DNA from: Achromobacter insuavis
GTDB taxonomy: Bacteria; Pseudomonadota; Gammaproteobacteria; Burkholderiales; Burkholderiaceae_B
DNA: 64,000 nucleotides
Reading direction: 5' to 3'
Assembly: GCF_902859645.1 (NCBI RefSeq)
Contig: NZ_CADIJR010000004.1
Location: forward strand, 114,334-178,333
Below the pieces are notes generated by a model, which did not search any database, had not been told where the DNA came from, and worked only from the letters and a program-made list of their open reading frames with translations. Made by a program: the position numbers and the translations under genes. Below are positions 38,846-48,512 of this stretch, piece after piece. Within the stretch, counting starts at the first letter, position 1, and each line of letters starts with the position of its first letter.

Positions 38846-39391
38846 TCAGCCTTTGCCCCGCAACTTGCCGGCGAAGCCCAGCACTTTCTGCACTTTCGAA
38901 CCCAGCTTCATCAGGTTCTGCAGCGTCTCCGGCGGCAGACGTTGAACCTCATCGAACCATCCGGTGGACAGTTCGATGAGCTCCAGCATTTCGGTCATGC
39001 GTTGCTGCGCGTAGGCGCCATCGGGCCCCGTGGGAGGCTCGAGCAGGGTGTCTCGCAGCAAGGTCAGGGTGGGATCGATTTCGCGCTTGCGCTTCTCTTC
39101 CATCAGGATGCGGAAGATCTCCCAGACATCCTTGGGCGTCTCGAAGTAGTCGCGGCGGTCGCCGACCTGGTGCACCAGCTTCACCAGGCGCCAGGACTGC
39201 AGCTCCTTCAGGCCCAGGCTGACGTTCGAACGGGAGAAGCCCAGCGTCTCGGCGATGTCATCGGCATGCAGGGGCTGGGGCGCCAGGAACAGCAAAGCGT
39301 AGATCTGGCCGACGGTGCGATTGACGCCCCAACGGCTGCCCATTTCGCCGAAGTGCAGGACGAAACGTTCGTTTTGAGGGGTAAGCACCAT
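38846..39391 (-). CDS. GbsR/MarR-type transcriptional regulator
   Basis: This 181-residue winged-helix regulator has the helix-turn-helix LHADDIAETLGFSRSNVSLGLKELQSWRLV and a following wing (VHQVGDRRDYFETPKDVW), typical of GbsR-like members of the MarR clan. It is placed directly before cydA on the same strand, 130 bases away, so it probably regulates the oxidase operon or is read with it. The ATG at 39391 is used; nothing conserved lies upstream in frame. The signal sensed is not known. Confidence 0.85.
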   Translation of the reverse strand: MVLTPQNERFVLHFGEMGSRWGVNRTVGQIYALLFLAPQPLHADDIAETLGFSRSNVSLGLKELQSWRLVKLVHQVGDRRDYFETPKDVWEIFRILMEEKRKREIDPTLTLLRDTLLEPPTGPDGAYAQQRMTEMLELIELSTGWFDEVQRLPPETLQNLMKLGSKVQKVLGFAGKLRGKG

Positions 39392-39444
39392 GATCCATCC
39401 AGGCCAACAAATGCAACGACGGCAAACATAAATAGTTACGCCGC

Positions 39445-39462
39445 TTTCAGAAATTCCTGAAA
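39445..39462. promoter_or_regulatory. Palindrome upstream of the GbsR-type regulator
   Basis: TTTCAG and CTGAAA flank six bases, making an 18-base palindromic site about 55 bases before the regulator start. It is a likely autoregulatory operator by position and symmetry. Confidence 0.45.
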
Positions 39463-39582
39463 TTATCGAACAAACTGTGCGAAAACACAAACCACACCGA
39501 TGACAGGGGTATAGCCGCAAGGGATGACAATTCTGTCGCTCCGCCCCCGAAATCAGTCGCAATCTGTTGTGGGCGCACGACG

Positions 39583-39614
39583 AAAAAAAGCCACCCGCCT
39601 GTCGGCGGGTGGCT
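39583..39614 (-). terminator. Rho-independent terminator of purT
   Basis: An 11-pair stem (AGCCACCCGCC/GGCGGGTGGCT) with a TGTC loop is followed on the minus strand by seven T residues. It lies about 60 bases after the purT stop codon. Confidence 0.92.
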
Positions 39615-39672
39615 GGGAAGCAACGGGAAATCCGGGGCGCCGCGGCTGGCGCGCCCGGGACTGACCAACGGG

Positions 39673-40890
39673 TCAGCCAGCCTTGACGGTCACGGCGGCG
39701 GAGACGCGCTTGGCCTTGGCGCGCGCGGCGGCCACGTCCTCGGCGACCGCCAGGCCCACGCCCATGCGGCGCTTGACGAAGGATTCGGGCTTGCCGAACA
39801 GGCGGATGTCGGTGCCGGGCTCGACCAGCGCCTGGGCGACGTTGTGGAACGACACGGCCTTGGCCTCGACCCCGCCATAGATGACGCTGCTGGCGCCGGG
39901 CTGGCGCAGCGAGGTGTCCACCGGCAGGCCCAGCAGGGCGCGGGCGTGCAGCTCGAATTCGTTCTGGGCCTGGGTGATCATGGTCACCATGCCGGTATCG
40001 TGCGGGCGCGGGCTGACCTCGGAGAACCAGACCTGGTCGCCGGCCACGAACAGCTCGACGCCGAAAATGCCCAGGCCGCCCAGCTCGGCCGTCACGGCCA
40101 GGGCGATCTCGCGGGCGCGCTCCAGGGCGGCGGGCGACATGGGATGGGGCTGCCAGCTCTCGACGTAGTCGCCGTCGACCTGCTTGTGGCCGATCGGCTC
40201 GCAGTAGCGGGTCTCGACCTGGCCGTCGGCGCCGCGGGCGCGCACGGTCAGCAGCGTGATTTCGTAGTCGAAGCGGATGAAGCCCTCGACGATGGCGCGG
40301 CCGCCGCCCACCCGGCCGCCCTCCTGGGCGTAGCGCCAGGCCGAGGCCAGGTCGTCCGCGCCCTTGATGACGGACTGGCCCTTGCCCGACGAGGACATGA
40401 CCGGCTTGATGACGCAGGGATAGCCGATGCCGCCGTCGATGGCCTGGCGCAGTTCGTCTTCGGTATCGACGAAGGCGTAGGGCGAGGTGGGCAGGCCCAG
40501 GGTCTCGGCGGCCAGGCGGCGGATGCCCTCGCGGTTCATGGTCAGCTGGGCCGCCCGGGCGGTCGGGGTGACCCGCGCCACGCCGGCGGCTTCCAGGTCC
40601 ACCAGCAAATTGGTGGCAATGGCCTCGATTTCGGGGACAATAACGTGCGGCTGCTCCTGCCGGATGATTTTTTCCAGGGCTTCCGGGTCCGTCATCGACA
40701 CCACGTGGGCGCGATGCGCCACTTGGTGGCCAGGCGCGTCGGCATACCGGTCCACCGCAATGACTTCCACGCCCAGCCGCTGCAGGGCGATGATGACCTC
40801 TTTGCCCAATTCGCCCGATCCGAGCAGCATGACTCGGGTGGCCAGGGGGGACAGGGGCGTGCCAAGGACGGGACTGGGAATGCTGGACAT
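39673..40890 (-). CDS. purT: Formate-dependent phosphoribosylglycinamide formyltransferase 2
   Basis: This 405-residue ATP-grasp enzyme makes formyl-GAR from GAR, formate and ATP in purine synthesis. It has the N-terminal [12 protein letters not shown], the ATP-grasp [16 protein letters not shown] and the C-terminal [13 protein letters not shown] block. The start at 40890 gives the normal length; a longer frame opening upstream is not family-like. It is divergent from kdsD, with 104 bases between. Confidence 0.96.
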   Translation of the reverse strand: MSSIPSPVLGTPLSPLATRVMLLGSGELGKEVIIALQRLGVEVIAVDRYADAPGHQVAHRAHVVSMTDPEALEKIIRQEQPHVIVPEIEAIATNLLVDLEAAGVARVTPTARAAQLTMNREGIRRLAAETLGLPTSPYAFVDTEDELRQAIDGGIGYPCVIKPVMSSSGKGQSVIKGADDLASAWRYAQEGGRVGGGRAIVEGFIRFDYEITLLTVRARGADGQVETRYCEPIGHKQVDGDYVESWQPHPMSPAALERAREIALAVTAELGGLGIFGVELFVAGDQVWFSEVSPRPHDTGMVTMITQAQNEFELHARALLGLPVDTSLRQPGASSVIYGGVEAKAVSFHNVAQALVEPGTDIRLFGKPESFVKRRMGVGLAVAEDVAAARAKAKRVSAAVTVKAG

Positions 40891-40982
40891 GAGCGGGCCT
40901 GGAAAGGAAAGATTGATAGCCGGATAAAAGAGTCGCCAGGATGCCATACCCCCCTCCCAGGGGCAAACCCGCAACCTGATAT

Positions 40983-40988
40983 TAAAAT
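40983..40988 (+). promoter_or_regulatory. -10 element immediately before kdsD (possible leaderless start)
   Basis: TAAAAT ends six bases before the kdsD ATG and there is no Shine-Dalgarno sequence between. Transcription starting about seven bases downstream of the hexamer would begin at or next to the start codon. No good -35 is seen, so activation by a regulator is possible. Confidence 0.4.
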
Positions 40989-40994
40989 CCCCTG

Positions 40995-41984
40995 ATGACC
41001 GACCATCCCACCACAACGTCCGAGACCGCGCTGGCATCTGCGCGCCGGACGCTGCAAATCGAAAGCCAGGGCATCCTGGACCTGTCCGCGCGGCTGGACG
41101 ACAGCTTCGCGCGGGTCGTCGAGATGCTGCTGGCCTGCCGTGGGCGCGTGGTCGTCAGCGGCATCGGCAAGACCGGCCACATCGCCCGCAAGATCGCCGC
41201 CACGCTGGCCTCGACCGGCACGCCCGCCTTCTTCGTGCATGCCGCCGAGGCCGTGCACGGCGACCTGGGCATGATCACCCGCGACGACGTCCTGATCGCC
41301 ATTTCGTACTCCGGCACCGGCCAGGAACTGCTGACCATCCTGCCGGTGGCCCGCCGCATGGGCGCCGGCCTGGTCGCCATCACCGGCAATCCGCAATCCG
41401 AACTGGCCCTGCTGGCCGACGTCCACCTGGACGCCAGCGTGTCCCAGGAAGCCTGCCCGCTGAACCTGGCGCCCACCGCCAGCACCACCACGGCCCTGGC
41501 CCTGGGCGATGCGCTGGCCGTGGCCTGTCTCGAGGCGCGCGGGTTCGGGCCGCAGGATTTCGCCCGCTCGCACCCGGGCGGCGCGCTTGGCCGCCGCCTG
41601 CTGACCCACGTGCGCAACGTCATGCGCCAGGGCGACGCCCTGCCCGTCGTGGCGCAGGGCACGCCGGTCTCGCAGGCGCTCGAGGTCATGTCCGCCAAGG
41701 GCATGGGCATGACCGTGGTGAGCGATGCCCAGCACCGCCCGGTGGGCATCTTCACCGACGGCGACCTGCGCCGCCTGATCGCGCGCCACGGCGACATCCG
41801 CAGCCTCACGGTCGAGGCCGGCATGACGCGCTCGCCGCGCAGCATCAACCCGGACGCGCTCGCCGTCGAGGCCGCGCGCCAGATGGACGAACTGCGGCTC
41901 AATCACATGCTGGTGCTGGACGCCGATGGCGCCCTGCTCGGCGCCTTGCACATGCACGACCTGATGGCCGCCAAAGTGGTATGA
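40995..41984 (+). CDS. kdsD: Arabinose-5-phosphate isomerase (KpsF/KdsD/GutQ type)
   Basis: This 329-residue enzyme converts ribulose 5-phosphate to arabinose 5-phosphate, the first committed step to Kdo of lipopolysaccharide. An N-terminal SIS domain ([40 protein letters not shown], in two parts) is followed by two CBS domains (about 205-325). It overlaps kdsC by four bases. The message may be leaderless, as its -10-like hexamer abuts the start. Confidence 0.95.
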   Translation: MTDHPTTTSETALASARRTLQIESQGILDLSARLDDSFARVVEMLLACRGRVVVSGIGKTGHIARKIAATLASTGTPAFFVHAAEAVHGDLGMITRDDVLIAISYSGTGQELLTILPVARRMGAGLVAITGNPQSELALLADVHLDASVSQEACPLNLAPTASTTTALALGDALAVACLEARGFGPQDFARSHPGGALGRRLLTHVRNVMRQGDALPVVAQGTPVSQALEVMSAKGMGMTVVSDAQHRPVGIFTDGDLRRLIARHGDIRSLTVEAGMTRSPRSINPDALAVEAARQMDELRLNHMLVLDADGALLGALHMHDLMAAKVV

Positions 41985-42589
41985 CTATGACCCTTCCCTC
42001 CTCGATCACCCACCCCGCCGAAGCCCTGGTCCTGGCCCGTATCGCGCCGGCCGTGCGCGAACGCGCCGCCGCCGTGCGCCTGATGGTCTTCGACGTGGAC
42101 GGCGTGCTGACCGACGGCGGCCTGTATTACGGCGAGACCGGCGAAGTCCAGAAGCGCTTCCATGCGCTCGATGGCCACGGCCTGCGCCTGCTGATGGAAG
42201 GCGGCCTGAAAGTGGCGCTGATGACCGGCCGCTCCGGCCCGATCGTCGCGCGCCGCGCCGCCGAGCTGGGCATTTCCGAGATCATGCAGGGCGTGCGCGA
42301 CAAGGGCACCGCGCTGGCCGAACTTGCGCAGCGCAGCGCGGTCCAACTGAACCAGACCGGCTACATGGGCGATGACATCATCGACCTGCCGGCCATGCAA
42401 CGCGCCGGCTTCGCCGCCAGCGTGCCGAATGCGCCGGGCTACGTCAGCCAGGCGGCCCACTGGATCGCCACGCAACCTGGCGGCAACGGCGCGGTGCGCG
42501 AATGCTGCGACCTGCTGCTGGCCTCCCAGGGCCGGCTGGGCGGTTTCCTGGCGGCGCCGGGGCTGCTCGGTCCTGGCGCCATCCAGTAA
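41981..42589 (+). CDS. kdsC: 3-deoxy-D-manno-octulosonate-8-phosphate phosphatase
   Basis: This 202-residue HAD phosphatase without a cap domain produces free Kdo. The nucleophile motif is FDVDGVLTDGGLYY, motif II MTGRSG and motif IV GDDIIDLPAM. The ATG at 41981 overlaps the kdsD stop; a second ATG six bases later is an alternative. It is followed by the lptCAB genes, a conserved envelope cluster. Confidence 0.95.
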   Translation: MTMTLPSSITHPAEALVLARIAPAVRERAAAVRLMVFDVDGVLTDGGLYYGETGEVQKRFHALDGHGLRLLMEGGLKVALMTGRSGPIVARRAAELGISEIMQGVRDKGTALAELAQRSAVQLNQTGYMGDDIIDLPAMQRAGFAASVPNAPGYVSQAAHWIATQPGGNGAVRECCDLLLASQGRLGGFLAAPGLLGPGAIQ

Positions 42590-42619
42590 ACGCGCCCCCA
42601 ATCACGCCCTTCAGACCTG

Positions 42620-43252
42620 ATGAAAGATCGTTTCCCTTCCCTGATCGCGCTGTTCCTGCTGCTGGTGCTCGTCGCCAGCACGTATTGGGCCGCCGACTAC
42701 GCGCAGCGGGCCATCCAGACGGACCCGCCGCGCCGCGTCACGCACGAAATGGACGCCTGGTCGCGCAATTTCGTGATGCTGCGCACCGACCCCACCGGCC
42801 GCCCCATCAACCGGCTGGAGGGCGAATACGCCGAGCATTTCCCGGACGACGATTCGTATCACATCACCCAGCCGCGGGCCGTCGGCCAGCGCGAAGCCAG
42901 CCCCATCACCGTGGGCGTGTCCAAGACGGCCGTCATGGAACAGGGCGGCAAGCGCATCGTCATGAACGGCGACGCGCACGTGCACCGCCAGCCGGACGCC
43001 AACAACGACGTCCTGGACGTGCGCAGCCAGCAACTGATCCTGCTGCCCGACGACGACGTGGTCTACACCGACCTGCCGGCCGAGGTCATCAAGGGACGCT
43101 CGCGCATGAACGGCAAGGGCATGCACTACAACAACAAGACACGCCAACTGCAGGTATCCGCCTCCACCGACGTGGAAATCGCCGGCACGGAAAACAAATC
43201 GCGCCGCCCGGCCGAAACGCCTGCCAACACCACTGACCAGAAGAAACCATGA
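42620..43252 (+). CDS. lptC: Lipopolysaccharide export protein LptC
   Basis: This 210-residue protein has one N-terminal membrane helix (about residues 7-25) and a periplasmic beta-jellyroll of the LptC/OstA type. It links the LptB2FG pump in the inner membrane to the LptA bridge. The order kdsC-lptC-lptA-lptB supports the call, and it overlaps lptA by four bases. Confidence 0.92.
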   Translation: MKDRFPSLIALFLLLVLVASTYWAADYAQRAIQTDPPRRVTHEMDAWSRNFVMLRTDPTGRPINRLEGEYAEHFPDDDSYHITQPRAVGQREASPITVGVSKTAVMEQGGKRIVMNGDAHVHRQPDANNDVLDVRSQQLILLPDDDVVYTDLPAEVIKGRSRMNGKGMHYNNKTRQLQVSASTDVEIAGTENKSRRPAETPANTTDQKKP

Positions 43253-43893
43253 CCGACTTCCGGATTCGCATTGCCCCCACCACGCGCCTGCTTGGCGCGG
43301 TGCTGCTGATGGCATCGGCGGTAGCGCCGGCGCTCGCGGCCGACCCCAAGCCGGCCGCCGCCGGCTCGAGCAAGACCGCCCCCGCCGAAGAGCCCACCAC
43401 CACGATCCTGTCGGACACGTTGCACTATGACGACGTGAAGAAGCAGAGCGTATTCACCGGCAACGTCAACATGACGCGCGGCCTGATGACGCTCACCTCC
43501 GACAACCTGGAAATGCGCGAGGACGCCGCCGGCAACCAGTACGGCACCGCCACCGCCAACAAGGGCAAGGTCGTCACCATCCGCCAGGAACGCCCCGAGA
43601 CCTTCGAACTGATCGAGGGCAAGGGCCTGCGCGCCGAATACGACGGCACCAACAGCACCTTCGACCTGATCGGCCAGGCCGTGGTGGTGCGCTACGTCTG
43701 TGGCAAACCGTTTGACACGATCCGCGGCGACCGGGTGCGCTACAACGAGAAGAGCGGCACCTACGAAGCCCAGGGTGGCCCGAACTCCTCGGCGGCCGGC
43801 GGCCGGGTCCGTTCCGTGGCCGAACCGCGCGCCAAGTCGGATGCCGCGGTGGCCGAGTGCCGCAAGCAGCAGGAATCGAAGAAGGGGCGCTGA
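43249..43893 (+). CDS. lptA: Lipopolysaccharide export protein LptA
   Basis: This 214-residue periplasmic protein has a signal peptide (ending ALAA) and an OstA-like jellyroll with the typical ILSDTLHYDDVKKQSVFTGNVNMTRGLMTLTSDNLEM strands, here split between two short motifs. LptA monomers stack into the bridge that carries lipopolysaccharide across the periplasm. The C-terminus is longer and more charged than in E. coli, and contains two cysteines that could pair. Confidence 0.94.
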   Translation: MTDFRIRIAPTTRLLGAVLLMASAVAPALAADPKPAAAGSSKTAPAEEPTTTILSDTLHYDDVKKQSVFTGNVNMTRGLMTLTSDNLEMREDAAGNQYGTATANKGKVVTIRQERPETFELIEGKGLRAEYDGTNSTFDLIGQAVVVRYVCGKPFDTIRGDRVRYNEKSGTYEAQGGPNSSAAGGRVRSVAEPRAKSDAAVAECRKQQESKKGR

Positions 43894-43926
43894 AAGCGCC
43901 TACCACGTCACCCACACGCAGCCACG

Positions 43927-44721
<795 letters not shown>

Positions 44722-44819
44722 CACCCCCGGATAGGGGAAAGTCCCAGGGCCCCCGCGCGGGCCCGGGCGCGCCCCTGGGCGGTCGCCATGAAAATGCCAT
44801 GAACTTGCGTTAGGTCAGC

Positions 44820-44847
44820 TTGTTTTATCGGCCCGAGTCTATACACT
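44820..44847 (+). promoter_or_regulatory. Candidate hpf promoter
   Basis: TTGTTT (44820-44825) and TACACT (44842-44847) are 16 bases apart, upstream of a leader of about 90 bases before hpf. The region is locally AT-rich compared with its neighbours. An AAGGAG at 44871-44876 in this leader has no start codon after it. Confidence 0.45.
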
Positions 44848-44943
44848 AGTATCAAACGAACCCCTCAAACAAGGAGAACGCCTAACGACCCCAACCGCGC
44901 CTTCCGCGCACCATTTTTTCCTCTTTTAGAAGGAGAGCACACT

Positions 44944-45279
44944 ATGAACCTGAGCATCTGCGGTCGTCACCTCGACGTCACCCCGGCCATCCGGGAATAT
45001 GTCATGAACAAACTGGCGCGAGTGCTGCGGCATTTCGATCACGTCATCGATACCCAGGTCATGCTCTCAGTAGAGCCCCTGCGGCACAGAGCCGAAATCA
45101 CCATGCGTCTTAGTGGCAAGGACATTCATTGTGAAGCAACCGATGAAAATCTCTACGCCGCGATCGACCTTCTTGCTGACAAAGTCGACCGTCAGGTCAT
45201 CAAGCACAAGGACAAGGTACGAAGTCACACGGCAGAGTCCGTGAAGCGGCAAGCGGCGAATCTTTCGCCAACCCAGTAA
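44944..45279 (+). CDS. hpf: Ribosome hibernation promoting factor, short type
   Basis: This 111-residue protein has the beta-alpha-beta-beta-beta-alpha fold of HPF/YfiA, starting MNLSICGRHLDVTPAIREYV, with the conserved basic patch near RHRAEITMRLSGKDIHCEATDENLYAAIDLLADKVDRQ (in parts). It binds the 30S decoding centre and inactivates ribosomes in stationary phase. A very strong AGAAGGAG lies eight to nine bases before the ATG. It normally sits after rpoN and before ptsN. Confidence 0.93.
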   Translation: MNLSICGRHLDVTPAIREYVMNKLARVLRHFDHVIDTQVMLSVEPLRHRAEITMRLSGKDIHCEATDENLYAAIDLLADKVDRQVIKHKDKVRSHTAESVKRQAANLSPTQ

Positions 45280-45665
45280 CACCGCGCTTCATGACCTGCT
45301 CGCCGTGCGAGCCAAGCTAAACAGCGATTCTTGAATCCTGCCTAAGTCCCGGTGTCCCGCTAGACGTATCGTCCAGCCGGGGCATCGGCAAACTCCCTCC
45401 CCTCCCCGCACCTCCCGTCCCCCATTCGCCGGCACACGCCCGCGGATCGCCTTTTCCCGCCTGCAAACCCGCGCCGCGCACCAACGCCATACCGTACTGG
45501 TATACCCGCCTGCGCGAGAAGAATGCCCACAACCCCGCGCTATCGGTCTATGCTGTCGCTCTCGTCCCGGGACCGGCGGCCTGATCCAGGAGGGTTCAGA
45601 CCACGACGCGGATGTCCCCGGCCGGCGTTTTTTTGCAGTGCGTCATATAACCCTATAATGACCTG
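45280..45665. other. Intergenic region between hpf and ptsN
   Basis: This 386-base gap has a C-rich stretch near 45390-45470, an inverted repeat ATACC/GGTAT at 45489-45493 and 45499-45503, and a -10 element that abuts the ptsN start. A 47-codon Arg/Pro-rich reading frame at 45523-45666 is probably not real. I see no tRNA or recognisable small RNA. Confidence 0.5.
45654..45659 (+). promoter_or_regulatory. Consensus -10 TATAAT immediately before ptsN (possible leaderless start)
   Basis: A perfect TATAAT ends six bases before the ptsN ATG, with no Shine-Dalgarno sequence in between. TTTGCA-like sequences at 45631-45638 could serve as a weak -35. Transcription would start at or beside the A of the ATG. 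Confidence 0.5.
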
Positions 45666-46121
45666 ATGAATCATTTGTCGCGCATCCTTCCCGCCGGCAA
45701 CGTCGTCCTCGATATGCTCGCCACGAGCAAGAAGCGCGCGTTCGAACAGGCTGGCCTCCTCTTTGAAAACAACCACGGCTTGGCACGCGCACTCGTGTTC
45801 GACAGCCTGTTTGCGCGGGAGCGCCTGGGCTCGACCGCGCTCGGCCAGGGCGTGGCCGTGCCGCACGGCCGCGTGAAGGGCCTGGAGCAGGCGCTTGCCG
45901 CCTTCATCCGCCTGGCGCAGCCCATCACGTTCGACGCGCCTGACGGCCAGCCCGTATCGATGCTGCTCTGTCTGCTGGTGCCCGAAACCGCCACGCAGCA
46001 GCACCTGGATATCCTGGCGGAACTGGCGCAGCTCATGTCGAACAAGGCGTTGCGAGAAGCGCTGGCCACCGAGACCGACCCGGCCGTCGTCCACAAGATG
46101 CTCACCACCGGCCAACTCTGA
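45666..46121 (+). CDS. ptsN: Nitrogen-regulatory phosphotransferase protein EIIA-Ntr
   Basis: This 151-residue PTS EIIA domain is phosphorylated on H67 (GVAVPHGRV) in the nitrogen PTS and controls potassium transport, sigma-factor balance and other targets. The blocks [23 protein letters not shown] (in parts) and [15 protein letters not shown] are typical. It lies 20 bases before hprK, and rapZ is further on; these form the usual PTS-Ntr cluster. Its start seems to lack a leader. Confidence 0.95.
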   Translation: MNHLSRILPAGNVVLDMLATSKKRAFEQAGLLFENNHGLARALVFDSLFARERLGSTALGQGVAVPHGRVKGLEQALAAFIRLAQPITFDAPDGQPVSMLLCLLVPETATQQHLDILAELAQLMSNKALREALATETDPAVVHKMLTTGQL

Positions 46122-46141
46122 CCCCTCGCGGAAACGCTGCC

Positions 46142-47068
46142 ATGCTCACGGTGCAGGAACTCGTCGACGACAACGCCGACAAAATCCCTTTCAACTGGAT
46201 TTCCGGCCAAGGGGCCGCGGACCGCGCGATTCCCGATGACGGCATGGCGGCCGCCGACCTGGTGGGCCACCTCAACCTGATCCACCCGTCGCGCATCCAG
46301 GTGTTCGGCCAGGAAGAGCTGGCGTACTACACCCGCTTCGACCTGCGCCGCCGCATGCACCACATGGACGAGCTGCTGATCGGCGGCGTGCCCGCCATCC
46401 TGCTGGCCGACGGCCTCACGCCGCCGCAGGACCTGGTGGACCAGTGCGACCAGCACCAGGTGCCGCTGCTGTCCACCCCGGTGGCGGCCGCGCAGCTGAT
46501 CGACCTGCTGCGCATCTACCTGGGCAAGAAGCTCGCCCCCACCACCACCGTGCACGGCGTGTTCCTCGACGTGCTGGGCCTGGGCGTGCTGATCACCGGC
46601 GAATCCGGCCTGGGCAAGAGCGAACTGGCGCTGGAACTGATCTCGCGCGGCCACGGCCTGGTGGCCGACGACGCGGTCGAGTTCTCGCGCACCGCACCCA
46701 ACATGATAGAAGGCCACTGCCCGCAGCTGCTGCAGAACCTGCTGGAAGTGCGCGGCCTGGGCCTGCTCGACATCCGCACCATCTTCGGCGAGACCTCGGT
46801 GCGCCGCAAGATGCGCCTGAAGCTGATCGTGCACCTGGTGCGCGCCACCGCGCAGGACAAGTTCGAACGCCTGCCGCTGCAGGACATCACCCAGGACATG
46901 CTGGGCCTGCCGGTGCGCAAGGTCATGCTGCAGGTGGCCGCCGGCCGCAACCTGGCGGTGCTGGTCGAAGCCGCGGTGCGCAACACCATCCTCAAGCTGC
47001 GCGGCATCGACACCCTGGGCGAATTCATGGAACGCCAGGCGATGGCGATCCTGCAAAGCAGCAAGTGA
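46142..47068 (+). CDS. hprK: HPr kinase/phosphorylase
   Basis: This 308-residue bifunctional enzyme phosphorylates a serine of HPr and can reverse the reaction. The P-loop is GESGLGKS at residues 153-160, the catalytic histidine H138 lies in TTVHGVF, and the C-terminal signature [15 protein letters not shown] is complete. In proteobacteria it works with the incomplete PTS (HPr, EIIA) as a regulatory device rather than in sugar uptake. Confidence 0.95.
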   Translation: MLTVQELVDDNADKIPFNWISGQGAADRAIPDDGMAAADLVGHLNLIHPSRIQVFGQEELAYYTRFDLRRRMHHMDELLIGGVPAILLADGLTPPQDLVDQCDQHQVPLLSTPVAAAQLIDLLRIYLGKKLAPTTTVHGVFLDVLGLGVLITGESGLGKSELALELISRGHGLVADDAVEFSRTAPNMIEGHCPQLLQNLLEVRGLGLLDIRTIFGETSVRRKMRLKLIVHLVRATAQDKFERLPLQDITQDMLGLPVRKVMLQVAAGRNLAVLVEAAVRNTILKLRGIDTLGEFMERQAMAILQSSK

Positions 47069-47090
47069 ACGCGCGTCGCCGCGCGGCACC

Positions 47091-48512
47091 GTGAGCCTTT
47101 ACGAGAAACTCGCCAACGAGATCGCCAGGTCCATCCGCGACGGCGTGCTGCGCGTGGGCGACAAGCTGCCGTCGGTGCGCGACGCCTGCGCCAGCCGCGG
47201 CGTCAGCCCGTCGACGGTGTTCCAGGCCTACTACCTGCTGGAAGCGCGCGGCCTGATCCGCGCCCGCCCCCGCTCCGGCTACTACGTCAACGCGCGCGGC
47301 GACAGCCTGCCGCCGGAACCCGACACCTCCTGTCCCGACGGCGAATCGACCGAACTGGCGATCAGCGAACGCATCTTCGACATCCTCGATTCGGTGCGCA
47401 ACCGCGACGTCACGCCGCTGGGCTCCGCCTTTCCGTCCCCCCTGCTGTTCCCGCTGCCACGGCTGGCCCAGGCCATGTCGGCGCATCTCAAGCGCCAGGA
47501 TCCGCTGGACACGATGGAGGACCTGTCGCCCGGCAACCCAGGCCTGCGCCGGCAGATCGCGTTGCGCTACCTGATCGCCGGCATCAACGTGCCGGCCAAC
47601 GACATCGTGGTCACCAACGGCGCGCTGGAAGCGCTCAACCTGTGTCTGCAGGCGGTGACGCAGCCCGGCGATACGGTCATCGTCGAAGCGCCGACCTTCT
47701 ACGGCGCGCTGCAGGCGCTGGAGCGCCTGGGGCTGAAGGCGCTGGAAGTGCCGACGCATCCACGCACCGGCATCGACCTGGGCGCGATGGAAGCCGCGAT
47801 CCAGCGTCACGCGCCCAGGGCCTGCTGGCTGATGACGCAGTTCCAGAATCCGCTGGGCAGCCTGATGCCCGAGGACAAGAAACGGCAACTGGTCGAACTG
47901 CTGGCGCGCCACCAGATCCCGTTGATCGAGGACGATGTCTACGGAGAACTGTATTTCGGCGCGACGCGGCCGGTGCCCGCCAAGGCCTTCGACAAGCAGG
48001 GCCTGGTGCTGCACTGCTCCTCATTCTCCAAATGCCTGGCGCCGGGCTACCGCATCGGCTGGGCCAGCGCGGGCCGCTATACGCAGCGCGTGCAGCGGCT
48101 GAAGCTGTCGTCCACGCTGTCGGCGTCGAGCCCGGCGCAGGGCGCCATCGCCGAATACCTGGAACAAGGCGGCTACGACCGCCACCTGCGCCGCCTGCGC
48201 GAAACGCTGCAGGCACAACAGGATCTGATGGCCAATGCGATCGCGCGCGAGTTTCCCGCGGGCACCCGCGTGACGCGGCCGCAGGGCGGCTTTTTCCTGT
48301 GGCTGGAGATGCCGGCGGCGGTCGATGCGCTGGCCCTGCATCGGCAGGCGCTGGCGCGCGGCATCAGCGTGGCGCCCGGCCCGATCTTCTCGGCCAGCGG
48401 CCGGTTCGGCAACGCGCTGCGGCTGAACTACGGCCACCCCTGGGACGAGGCCCAGGCCGACGCCATCCGCGTCCTGGGCGAGATGGCGCGCGCGGCCGCG
48501 CGATCGTCCTGA
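47091..48512 (+). CDS. MocR-type regulator (GntR DNA-binding domain fused to aminotransferase)
   Basis: This 473-residue protein begins with a GntR winged helix (about 1-70; KLPSVRDACASRGVSPSTVFQAYYLLEARGLI) and continues with a fold-type I aminotransferase domain with PLP lysine K314 (SSFSKCLAPGYRIGW). MocR proteins sense PLP or amino-acid derivatives and control neighbouring genes. It starts at GTG, 22 bases after hprK, and its TGA abuts the stop of the opposite-strand cytochrome gene with no base between. The two cytochrome genes next door are candidate targets but the regulon is unknown. Confidence 0.9.
   Translation: MSLYEKLANEIARSIRDGVLRVGDKLPSVRDACASRGVSPSTVFQAYYLLEARGLIRARPRSGYYVNARGDSLPPEPDTSCPDGESTELAISERIFDILDSVRNRDVTPLGSAFPSPLLFPLPRLAQAMSAHLKRQDPLDTMEDLSPGNPGLRRQIALRYLIAGINVPANDIVVTNGALEALNLCLQAVTQPGDTVIVEAPTFYGALQALERLGLKALEVPTHPRTGIDLGAMEAAIQRHAPRACWLMTQFQNPLGSLMPEDKKRQLVELLARHQIPLIEDDVYGELYFGATRPVPAKAFDKQGLVLHCSSFSKCLAPGYRIGWASAGRYTQRVQRLKLSSTLSASSPAQGAIAEYLEQGGYDRHLRRLRETLQAQQDLMANAIAREFPAGTRVTRPQGGFFLWLEMPAAVDALALHRQALARGISVAPGPIFSASGRFGNALRLNYGHPWDEAQADAIRVLGEMARAAARSS

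Noticed and set aside
44741-44780. GC-rich inverted repeat after lptB as a terminator
   Set aside because: The arms CCCAGGG and CCCTGGG can pair but there is no T-tract, so I do not call a rho-independent terminator.
45523-45666. A 47-codon frame ending on the ptsN start codon (TGATG junction)
   Set aside because: Its product is Arg/Pro-rich with no family match and it lacks a good ribosome-binding site. It also runs through the ptsN -10 element. Coupled translation remains a remote alternative to the leaderless model.
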